From: Bos javanicus
Lineage: Eukaryota; Chordata; Mammalia; Artiodactyla; Bovidae
NCBI RefSeq assembly: GCF_032452875.1
Contig: NC_083881.1
Coordinates: 61,325,689 to 61,389,688, forward strand
Direction of reading: 5' to 3'
Length of the DNA: 64,000 nt
Below are positions 55,926-64,000 of the stretch, piece after piece. The translations under genes and the position numbers were made by a program. Positions within the stretch are counted from its first letter, which is position 1, and the number at the start of each line of letters is the position of its first letter. Below the pieces are notes generated by a model, which searched no databases, was not told the DNA's origin, and was given only the letters and a program-made list of their open reading frames with translations.

Positions 55926-56036
55926 CTAGTTGATGCAGTTCTTTGTGATTCTTCGACTTCTGTCCACCTGTCGGATGCTGTCTGCGACATTAATGGTGAC
56001 TTCTTTTGCAGTCATCCGCTTAGTCTCCCTTTTAGC
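55926..56036 (-). CDS. BAALC: BAALC, terminal coding exon (36 codons plus stop)
   Basis: BAALC (brain and acute leukaemia, cytoplasmic) is a small neuroectodermal and haematopoietic-progenitor protein. Its acylated N-terminus, encoded by exon 1 outside this window, targets membranes and lipid rafts. After the acceptor TTTTTAACAG (ending at 56037) the minus strand reads AKRETKRM, KEVTINV, then DRSRRITKNCIN and TAG at 55928-55926. The human C-terminus as I recall it is the same apart from several substitutions: RE for RD, A for T after VTINV, RQV for QQM, and I for V in the final CVN. The exon starts in phase 0. It lies about 53 kb upstream of the FZD6 promoter in the same orientation, matching the order in other mammals. 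No lesion is visible. Confidence 0.95.
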   Translation of the reverse strand, partial: AKRETKRMTAKEVTINVADSIRQVDRSRRITKNCIN

Positions 56037-56334
56037 CTGTTAAAAAGTTTAATGCAGTGAATTGAGTTACTAAGAAATATCCAAAGGTCCTCATATTGGC
56101 ATTAATCTCTTGAAGTTGTTACACACACACACACATAGAGACAGGAAGAATAACTCATAAGGACACATGCACATATACTCCTTTTCATAGGCTGTTCTGT
56201 TGAAGCTCTTTTACCAACCTAGTGCAGAGCTTGGTATAAGAGATGCTTGGTAAAGCAGTGTTGAAGGAATGAATGAATCAATTAGCAAAGGTCCATCAAA
56301 GGGCAATGTGAAGGATTTCACTGTTGGCTTTGGT

Positions 56335-56550
56335 AGAATAGCTAAGGGTTTGAGCTTTGGAGTCAGACAGACTTTGGTTCGAACACTGACTTTATAATTT
56401 CACTGTAGGCAAGTTTTTTTCTAACCTCTCTAACCCTTAGATGAGTTTCCTCATCTGTAAGATGGAAGACAATAATAGTACCTAACTCATAAGGTTATTA
56501 TAAGCACTAACTAAGAAAATGAATATAAGATACAATGCCTGTCACTAACC
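56335..56550 (+). mobile_element. MIR SINE
   Basis: TTTGAGCTTTGGAGTCAGAC, GGTTCGAACACTGACTTTAT, GTTTCCTCATCTGTAAGATG and AATAGTACCTAACTCATAAGG follow the MIR consensus closely. Confidence 0.9.
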
Positions 56551-56984
56551 AAAATGAGAAAAAAAAAAAAAAGACCTGGTGAGTATGATAAATAGAAAAT
56601 ATGATAAATTGCCCACTTCTTTTTTCTTCAATTTTTTAATTAAAAGAAAGATTCTTTAAATTCCACAGTGCCTTACAATTTTTGAAAGTTTCACACACAT
56701 GATTTCATATAATCCTATAATAACTGTTTCCCCCCCAAAACCTTATTATTGCCTCCTCACTCCTTACCTCTCTGCACAAGTTTGTTCTCTAAATCTGTAG
56801 ATCATCCACTTCTAAGTGAAGACACACCAGTGAGATAAGTCCAGGATTCATATTAAGTACTAAAGCACTGACTAAATTGCAGATTCCTCAAGCATATGTG
56901 CACAACCCTGGCATTTCCCCTCAAGAAAAGACAACGTTACCCAGTCCGGGGGGGAGGGTAATTCTGCGCCTATTCTTCTCAGTG

Positions 56985-57042
56985 ATCACGTGCTGACGTC
57001 AAGTGAGCAACAGACGGGCCTCCCAAGTCGTCGCCATCTTGG
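56985..57042. promoter_or_regulatory. Candidate regulatory cluster: E-box, CRE and YY1-like site
   Basis: CACGTG (56987-56992) is followed two bases later by a perfect palindromic CRE TGACGTCA (56994-57001), and CGCCATCTTGG (57032-57042) matches the YY1-type core. The next 500 bases are GC-richer than the surround. It lies about 1 kb into the BAALC intron. Motif matches are seen directly; regulatory function is inference. Confidence 0.4.
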
Positions 57043-57644
57043 ACAGAGATGTGTGTGCCCCCAACCCCCATGCCAGGGAGGCCCTCTGCCCAGATGCAGA
57101 GAGTGCAGCCATCAAACAGCCTCAAGCTGTCTCTTCAGGGCAGCCTCAGCTGCAGAAAGCCCCCTCACCCTGGGCCCTCCTTCCCTGAGGTGGCCCAACG
57201 AGAGGGTGCCACAGGGGTATACATGCCTAGCTATCTGACCCAAAGCAGGCCAGCCCTGACCAGCCATTTAGCTCCAAGGCTCCCCATGGGGTGGGGTCAC
57301 TGAGGCTGTGGTCAGAGCTGCACTGTGGCTCCACTTCCTCTGCCCTACTCCTGCTTCTGGCTCCCTCTCCTGCTGACTTCCCGAAGAATATCCCACAGGA
57401 TGACATCTCAGAGCCGGCTTCCTGGAAAACAAGTCTCAGAAGTGTCAGAGCATCTCTCACGGCATAAGCATCTCCCCATTCCGGGTGTGAGTCTAGTGTT
57501 GATAGAAGCCTCTTTTTCATACAACATGGTCCCTGAACATAAGCCAATGATTTCATCTGTAGTGCATCCTAAGATGTGGTAGCCTGTTGCCTCACCGGAT
57601 AATAACTGCCCTGTTGTATTTAAAAAGGTGAAATGCAGGTTTCT
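57043..57644. other. GC-richer intronic stretch
   Basis: Several overlapping short frames on both strands lie here but show no recognisable protein. It may be conserved non-coding DNA or an unannotated transcript. Confidence 0.35.
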
Positions 57645-58186
57645 AACAGACGCTTACTCCTTGGAAGAAAAGTTATGACCAACCTAGACAGCATATTAAA
57701 AAGCAGACATTACTTTCCCAACAGAGGTCTGTCTAGTCAAGGCTATGGTTTTTCCAGTAGTCGTATATGGATGTGAGAGTTGGACTATAAAGAAAGCTGA
57801 GTGCCGAAGATTTGATGCTTTTGAACGGTGGTGTTGGAGAAGACTCTTGAGAGTCCCTTGGACTGCCAGGAGATCCAACTAGTCCATCCTATAGGAAATC
57901 AGTCCTGAATGTTCACTGGAAGGACTGATGTTGAAGCTGAAACTCCAATACTTTGGCCACCTGATGCGAAGAACTGACTCACTTGAAAAGATCCTGATGC
58001 TAGGAAAGATTGAAGGGGGGAGGAGAAGGGGACGACAGAGGGTGAGATGGTTGGATGGCATCACCGACTCAATGGACATGAATTTGAGTAAACTCCGGGA
58101 GTTGGTGATGGACAGGGAGGCCTGGCGTGCTACAGTCCATGGGGTTGCAGGGTCGGACACGACTGAGTGACTGAACTGAACTGAAC
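57645..58186 (+). mobile_element. BovB LINE 3' fragment
   Basis: It begins AGACGCTTACTCCTTGG, equivalent to about 31590 of the long copy, and ends CTGAACTGAACTGAAC. It is frame-broken. Confidence 0.94.
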
Positions 58187-58689
58187 AGGTCGCATAAATC
58201 CTGTGTAGTGGCTGCTGGCGATGCTGCTCTCAGATGCCCTCTACTTGGCTGGTGCCTCCATCCCTCAACTGTTTTGAGTTCTGGCTGCTAATCACTCAGA
58301 GTTGCACCCTTCTTTTGAGAATTGCCCTTATCTGATTGGAGCCACCTCAGCCAGAAATACCAAACAGGTTATACCTGAATTTCTAGAGATAACCCAAAGC
58401 TAATGCCTGATCATGGGGAACATAAAGACTGGCCCTTTTGCCTCAAGGGGGTATAAATCCACAATGCCATTCATGCTCTGGAGCTCCCTGAGGGATCAGG
58501 CTGAGGCTGCAGCTACAACTCTTCAGCTGAGCTTAGTATTTGCAGAACTTGGTCCTCTGCCCCACCCTGCGTCCCACCACCTTAAGGGTTTCACCTGAGA
58601 CTACGCTTTTACTCACTTACTTGCACAAGAATCCTCATGTCAAGCTCTGCTTCCAGGGAATCTGACCTAAGATAATACTTCATGGGTGA

Positions 58690-58866
58690 TTTGAGGAATG
58701 TTTATCGATCATTTTGACTATATGCAACTTTAGCCTTATTCATTGATTTCATGAGATAGGATTTCAGTGTTTTCCTCATCAAGTTCCCAGCACCTAGCAT
58801 AATCTGAGATATAGAAGGCCTTCAATTTAACTTTGGTTGAACGAATGGGTGAATGAATGAATAAAC
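58690..58866 (+). mobile_element. L2 LINE 3' end
   Basis: TTCCCAGCACCTAGCATAATC, AGAAGGCCTTCAATTTAAC and the terminal GTGAATGAATGAATAAAC repeat are typical of the L2 3' end. Confidence 0.78.
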
Positions 58867-58939
58867 ACCACATATCTGAGAATGTACCCTTTCTTTAACT
58901 ATCAGTAGTCAATACTGTCTAAGAATTTAGTCTTGCACT

Positions 58940-59155
58940 TGGGGCTTCCCTGGTGGCTCAAATGGTAGATAATTTTGCCTGCATTGCAGGAGACCCAGGT
59001 TTGATCCCTGGGTCTGGAAGATTCCCTGGAGAGGGGAATAGCTACCCACACTAGTATGCTTGCCTGGAGAATTCCATGGACAGAGGAGCCTGGTGGGCTA
59101 CAGCCCATGGGGTTGCAAAGAGTCAGACACAACTGAGCGACTGACGCTTTCACTT
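58940..59155 (+). mobile_element. Bov-tA SINE
   Basis: Head GGGGCTTCCCTGGTGGCTC, GGTTTGATCCCTGGG, Bov-A body, end TGAGCGACTGACGCTTTCAC. Confidence 0.95.
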
Positions 59156-59695
59156 TTCATTAAGCTCCTCCACACCTGAACTGGCACTAGGGCCTAGCAG
59201 TGACTTATGGGTTTATTTTTTCCCTAAAAGCAGAAAGCCCATAGAGTCCCACAACCACTTTTGTTTCCGAAATATAGGTTGATTCCATCTGACTTCAATT
59301 TTGGGTGTTATTGCATAAAAGCTCAGAGGACTGCAGCACGGAGGAGAGACACAGAGGCCTTATTTGAAATGAGCCAAGTGGAGGGCGGCATTCCCATCAA
59401 ACCAGTAGGCAGTAAGAGAGCTTTCCAGAATGGAAATGTAAACTTTCTAAACTGTAGAACTGCTTTTCTTTAGAGTTATTGGCAAGGTTTCACAAAGTTA
59501 TTAAAAATTCTACACAGAAAGTGCTCTTGCTCCATGGTTCAATCTGCCTTCATAAGATTAAAAAAATCCAGGCAACATTTAATAGTTAGATGATCGTTAG
59601 TTTTTCAGCCTGTTTAAGAGTTAAAGGCTACAAAACAGTCATTCCCAGAAAAGCCGCAGAATATGTACACTTTGCATCTCAAGTACACTGGAGCA

Positions 59696-59866
59696 ATTAA
59701 AAAAAATTTATTCGGTTGTGCTGAGTCTTCTGTCTTTGTGGTGGCATATGGAATCTTTAATGGCAGCAGTTGAGGCAGGTGGGATCTAATTCCCTGACTA
59801 GGGATCAAACCCGCCCACTGCATTGGGAGCCCTGAGTCCCAGCCTCTGGACAACCAGGGAAGTCCA
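59696..59866 (-). mobile_element. CHR-type SINE
   Basis: Reverse complement: A/T tail, GTTGTGCTGAGTCTTCTGTC, CTAATTCCCTGACTAGGGAT, TGGACAACCAGGGAAGTCC. GGAGCAATT and GGGGCAATT flank it. Confidence 0.9.
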
Positions 59867-59974
59867 TGGGGCAATTTCTTAAATCTGTAAATCAAAAGCC
59901 TGACAATGAAGACGTTCAAAGGACAAGCTTTGGGAGCCAGATAGACTTGGCATGAGGCTTTGCCATTATTAAGA

Positions 59975-60033
59975 GCGGGCTACAGTCCACAGGGTCGCAA
60001 AAGAGTTGGACACGGCTTAGCAACTAATCAACA
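59975..60033 (+). mobile_element. Bov-A SINE 3' remnant
   Basis: GCGGGCTACAGTCCACAGGG to GGCTTAGCAACTAATCAAC, the last third of a Bov-A. Confidence 0.85.
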
Positions 60034-60258
60034 AGCTGTACAAGACATTGCTTTAACCTCTGAAACTCCCCTCCCTTATCTGAAAGGGGGAATAATGCTT
60101 GTTTCTTAGTGGTTTTTGTAAGGAGGGTTTCGGAGAGAATTAAGCATGTCACTTAGCATTAGTAGGGTGATCGACTTCTCCTGGCTTGCCCAAGACCGTC
60201 TTCAAACAAAATCCCACATTCTGGGAATCTTTCTTGTTCTACTGAAACCATCACTACT

Positions 60259-60345
60259 GGTGAAAGTGAAAGTCGCTCAGTCGTGTCCAACTCTTTGCAA
60301 CCCCATGACTATACAGTCCATGGAATTCTCCAGGCCAGAACACTG
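60259..60345 (-). mobile_element. Bov-A SINE fragment
   Basis: GTGAAAGTGAAAGTCGCTCAG start side, GAATTCTCCAGGCCAGAACA end; truncated. Confidence 0.9.
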
Positions 60346-61514
60346 TTGGTGGGGCTACTTCTAAATACCAACAATAATAATAACTCTATAAGATCTGTCT
60401 TTGAATAAAGGACAAACTGGAGTTCTGCATTCTAATAATGGGCACAGACAATTCCAAGCCATAAACAAATCCACTTTCAAATAATTACAGTATATTTAAT
60501 ATGACAAATGAAACAATTAGAACAACAGTGCATTGACTTAAAACAGCAAAGAGAAACTTCCGAGTCTGAGACCTCAGAGAGGCAACCACCCTTTTTATAA
60601 TGGCACAATTATCTAGGAGGTTGGCAGTTGCTCAAATGTAGTTACAGCTTGGAAACCTCAGATTTGAAGCCCAAATGAGAGGGACAAAGAAGATGAATGA
60701 GAAAGAGAACCACAAGGCCAGGGAGTTTGTCTAGAAGTTCCAAGAAGCAAGCCCCCTTCTGAGAAGAGCTATATAGATACACAGAATAATTACACCACTT
60801 GTGCTTCTGGGACCATGGCGTTTTGTATGACACAGATATTTCCGCCTCTGATGAGGTTTTTAGCCATCTGAGCCTTTTAATTTAACAGCCAACTCTCTCT
60901 ATTCAGTGACAGGAAAGCAAAATGTGTCCCTATTGCAATTATTGGCTTAAAAAAGAAAATCTTATGGTCTTCAACTCAATGCTGAGAGAAGCCTGTTTGG
61001 CACCTTTTCCTTCTGTGGCTGTCTGTTAATTCAATCCTTCCACTTTTAAAATTCTTGTCTTGTGAGTTTTATCACCACTGGCTTTTGTTAATGGCCACAC
61101 TCTTGTTTCTTGCCCAGTTTTACAGCTTTTCTATTTTCCCCTCGCCTCGTTTTAATTTCTGCAGGTTTAGAATCATAGATTTTAGTCCTCTCGATATTGC
61201 CTTTTTAATTAATAGTAACTTACTGGCTGCCATTTCTCAAGGGTAACCAGACTGACTGTGATAACTTCCTGGCAGATGGATGTGTTTCTTTCAGGGTTTT
61301 AAAAGTCAATGAGCCAGCTCATTCCCACAAAAGGAGACCTGAACTCAAGAGGGCAGCTACATCTCCTCAGCCTTTTCTCACTTTTCTCCCAAATGGAAAT
61401 GGTGATGTTCTTTGCTTTAATTTGACTCCACGAATATACCTACCAGGGCTGTACTGACCTTTTTGCAGGTCCTTGTAGACAATGAAGAAAAACAAGGCTT
61501 CCTGAGATCAAAAT

Positions 61515-61761
61515 GTTTTTTGAAAATGTATTTATTGATTGGTGACTGTGCTGCGTCTTCACTGCTGTGCACGAGCTTTCTCTAGTTGCAGTGAGCAGGG
61601 CTGCTTTTTGCTGCAGTGCACGCGCTTCTCATTGCACTGGCTTCCCTAGTTGCAGAGCACAGACTTAGTTGCTATGCGGCCTGGTTCCCCAACCAGGGAC
61701 CTAACCGGCGATCCCTGCATTGGCAGGTGGATTCTTAACCACTGGACCACCTGGAAGTCCG
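61515..61761 (-). mobile_element. CHR-type SINE
   Basis: Reverse complement with GCTGCGTCTTCACTGCTGTG, GGTTCCCCAACCAGGGACC and CTTAACCACTGGACCACC. The flanks TGAGATCAAAATG (about 61503) and TGAGATCACAATT (61762) are a probable target-site duplication. Confidence 0.92.
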
Positions 61762-61989
61762 TGAGATCACAATTTATCAGACACCAATGTTCTATGTAAC
61801 TAGTATTTTTTATAAATTATAAAAACGATATGTAATTATGGTAAAAAGAAATCCACAGAGTAGGGAAGGGCAGAGTGACGAGCAACACTTGCTCCCATGC
61901 TGGGGCCACACCGTGCTTTCGCCAGAGGTGATCACAGCTAATCATTTCTTAAGGGGTGTTGAAGGGATTTTCTAAGCAGACACAGTATG

Positions 61990-62200
61990 GGGCTGTCTCA
62001 TTTCCTCTCCTGGTACTCTGTACTTTCTTCTTGGCCTTTAACCAGAGATTGGGTTATCTATTTATCTGCTTGTTTACATGCTTATTTTTACATCTTCATT
62101 AGATTAAAACTTCAAGGGGGTAGTGACCCAGTCTGGTATTCCCAGCATCTAATTTAGTGCTTATCACATAACAGACACCTGACAATCTGATGAAGGACAT
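61990..62200 (+). mobile_element. L2 LINE 3' end
   Basis: TTTATCTGCTTGTTTACATGC, TAAAACTTCAAGGGGGTAG, TATTCCCAGCATCTAATTTAG and CACATAACAGACACCTG follow the L2 3' order. Confidence 0.75.
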
Positions 62201-62442
62201 AAATGTAAAGATACATCTTCAGAAAGAAAGAGGAAAAAAAATCCCTGGCAGGAGAACCTGTTTGCATTGCCCTGCCTAAACATTCTAGAACTTTCCTACA
62301 GGATTTCAATCATGCTCATTATTAATTGCTCCTTGGGCCATCCCTGAAAGACGGCCAGCAATGCAGCTGTGTTCTCTTTTTCTGAGGAGGCAGCTGAAGT
62401 CACTCAGGCTAAAGCAATTTGCCCAAAGTCAGCGTCAACAGG

Positions 62443-62643
62443 CAAAGAATCTGCCTATAATGCAGGAAGACCTGGGTTTGATCCCTGGGTTGGGAAGATC
62501 CCCTGGAGAAGGGAATGGCTATGTACTCCAGTATTCTTGCCTGGAGAATTCCATGGACAGAGGAACTTGGCAGGCTACAGTCCATGGGGTCGCAAAAAGC
62601 TGGACACAACTGAATGACTTTTACTTTCACTTTCTTTCACAAT
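62443..62643 (+). mobile_element. Bov-tA SINE, head-truncated
   Basis: Starts at CAAAGAATCTGCCTATAATG, continues as a standard Bov-tA, and ends in a CACTTTCTTTCAC tail. The target-site duplication GTCAACAGG lies at 62434-62442 and 62644-62652. Confidence 0.95.
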
Positions 62644-62769
62644 GTCAACAGGGGTGGTGAGTTGAACTAAAGATGGTAGGAGGGTAGATGTGGGCTTTGG
62701 GTCTCACATATAGATTCCTGCAATTGTCAGCACTCACACTAAATTCTCCACCATTTTGTTTCAGGAAAT

Positions 62770-62990
62770 GGGACGAAAACCGTAGAGTTTGGAGGCAGAC
62801 AGACCTGGATTTGAACTCCAGCACAGCCAGATACTACTCCCTGTGCCATGCTGGCCTTACCTTTCCAAGCCTGTTTTCCCAGCTGGAGAATGAATGATGC
62901 TACGGACCACTTATCACTGTGAGGGTTAAAGATAATGCCATGTATATACACAGGGTGTCTGTTCACAGTAGACACTGAAATGTTGGTTCT
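62770..62990 (+). mobile_element. MIR SINE
   Basis: GTTTGGAGGCAGACAGACC, GATTTGAACTCCAGCACAGCC, CCCTGTGCCATGCTGGCC region, and TGAGGGTTAAAGATAATGCC. Confidence 0.82.
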
Positions 62991-63147
62991 TCCTCTCCGC
63001 CTTCCCAAAAGATGAAAGCTTGAGCCTTGACAGCTACAACTCAAGACATTTTTCTTCTTTTCCATCATGCCCCATTAAAAGGAGACACACAAGAACAGAC
63101 TTCTAGCTGTTCCCCCAGTTCCAGGAATTTATTTGCTGCTGCTTCAC

Positions 63148-63508
63148 TGGCATTAATGTGAGGTTGTTCAGAAAACATTTGATCTCAGCAACTCCATCGA
63201 GAGCCAAGATACTAGCCTCCAAAGACAGGAGTCAGACCATGTCTTGGGCAAAACTCTCAATATGTTATGTTATGTTAGCTGCTCATTCGTGTCCTACTCT
63301 CTGCAACCCCATGGACTGTAGCCTGCCAGGCTCCTGTGTCCATGGAGTTCTCCAGGCAAGAATACGGGAGTGGGTTGCCATTTCCTTCTCCAGGGTGGCA
63401 TTAACACGAGCTTGTTCAGGAAACATTTGATCTCAGCAACTCCACCAAGGGCCAGGACACTAGCCTCCAGAGGCATGGGTCAGACCATGACTTGGGCAAA
63501 ATTCTCAA
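63148..63508. repeat. 113-bp direct duplication flanking a SINE
   Basis: Unit A (63148-63260) and unit B (63396-63508) share ACATTTGATCTCAGCAACTCC and GGGCAAAAYTCTCAA with about 15-20 differences by eye. Between them lie a short (TATGT)n run and a minus-strand Bov-A. Confidence 0.9.
63276..63394 (-). mobile_element. Bov-A SINE
   Basis: Reverse complement: TAGCTGCTCATTCGTGTCC, CCAGGCTCCTGTGTCCATGG, CCATTTCCTTCTCCAGG. Confidence 0.93.
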
Positions 63509-63837
63509 GAGCTCCCCAAATCTAAAGCAAATCCTACACAGAACACAGCCACTTGCGCTAATTTAGGCTACCTAAGTCTAGGGGTTTTTATTTATCAGGT
63601 ATCTGGTGCCAAAAGAAGTTGTTGCTTTTCAACTTAAACCTCAGATAGATCAAACACTAGGAGGGCAGTAGAACCTGCTTTAGAAAAGCAGCTGGCTCCA
63701 AGGGAACAGTCATCAATCATATGATGGTAGCACGGGGGGTGGGGTGGGGTGAGTTGGGAGTGGACCCGTGGGAAGTCTTTCTAGTCTTAATGAAGTCCCA
63801 GGCCAACCACATTCATCAGCAATCGGTGAGTTAATAT

Positions 63838-64000
63838 ACCATATTTGTTTTTCTCTTTCTGACTTACTTCACTCTGTATAACAGCCTCGGGATATTGTTG
63901 TATAGCACAGGTACTCTGATGATCTAGAGGAGTGGGGTGAGGGGAGTGGAGAGAGGCTATATATGTGTACTTGTGGCTGATTTGTGTTGTTGTAGGACAA
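63838..64000 (+). mobile_element. Ruminant L1 3' end with 5' inversion, cut by window end
   Basis: The piece at about 63848-63885 (TTTTTCTCTTTCTGACTTAC) is the reverse complement of the L1 sense sequence seen at 35320. The following part (GTATAGCACAGGTACTCTG, GATCTAGAGGAGTGGGG, TGGCTGATTTGTGTTG) runs in the sense direction like 35550-35660. Confidence 0.82.

Larger units (their letters stand above)
56037..64000 (-). other. BAALC: BAALC last intron (partial)
   Basis: Everything right of the BAALC terminal exon should be intron of BAALC, since upstream exons are not found here; the gene is long in other mammals. I searched by eye for the preceding coding exon and did not find it, so it probably lies beyond 64000. 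The intron holds the repeats listed below and otherwise single-copy sequence at 56560-56930, 58187-58690, 59156-59690, 60346-61514 and 63509-63837. Confidence 0.7.

Noticed and set aside
55557..56060. 167-codon plus-strand frame.
   Set aside because: It is antisense to the BAALC terminal exon and 3' UTR. The minus strand carries the recognisable protein and splice site.
57001..57600. Possible penultimate BAALC exon in the GC-richer intronic stretch.
   Set aside because: No minus-strand frame here resembles the middle part of BAALC, and no matching splice pair was found.

Overview
This is nuclear DNA from a ruminant, most likely cattle or a close bovid. The evidence is the dense load of BovB (RTE-type) LINEs, Bov-A/Bov-A2/Bov-tA SINEs and cetartiodactyl tRNA-derived CHR SINEs, laid over older L1, L2, MIR, MER5A and MLT1 copies. 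There is no bacterial-style gene organisation. Nearly all open reading frames are chance frames or frames inside transposons.

Two protein-coding genes are anchored, both transcribed from the minus strand. At the left end is the first coding exon of FZD6 (1342-1518), with a clean splice donor. Upstream of it are a candidate 5' UTR segment and a CpG-island promoter (about 2230-3130). At the right end is the terminal coding exon of BAALC (55926-56036), with its splice acceptor and stop codon. The putative 3' UTR runs down to about 54 kb, and the rest of the window (56037-64000) should be BAALC intron. The order BAALC then FZD6 in the same orientation matches the order I remember for human 8q22. 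So 3-54 kb is the intergenic interval and FZD6 upstream DNA.

The intergenic interval is mainly a record of retrotransposition. An old minus-strand L1 (3.6-9.5 kb) is split by SINEs and a BovB tail. It ends in a roughly 173-bp inverted repeat whose 0.6-kb loop carries another BovB tail (9346-10328). A second L1 (16.05-19.0 kb) is split by a solo ERV LTR, an MLT1 LTR (itself split by SINEs), a Bov-tA and an antisense BovB fragment. A full-length, poly(A)-tailed processed pseudogene of TPT1 lies at 20270-21080. A nearly full-length BovB lies at about 28640-32141; its endonuclease and reverse transcriptase motifs are intact, but two nonsense codons and two 1-base deletions break the frame. A second LTR of the same ERV family as the one at 16.2 kb lies in the opposite orientation at 50576-51300, inside a MIR.

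I found no CRISPR array, operon, functional RNA gene or novel multi-gene system. The observations most worth checking are the inverted repeat at 9.3-10.3 kb, the tandem duplication in the FZD6 CpG island, the TPT1 retrocopy, the paired solo LTRs, the local tandem duplications around SINEs, and a CRE/E-box/YY1-like cluster in the BAALC intron at about 57.0 kb. Family names of repeats were assigned by eye from memory of consensus sequences, and boundaries are good to roughly 5-20 bases unless a target-site duplication fixes them.
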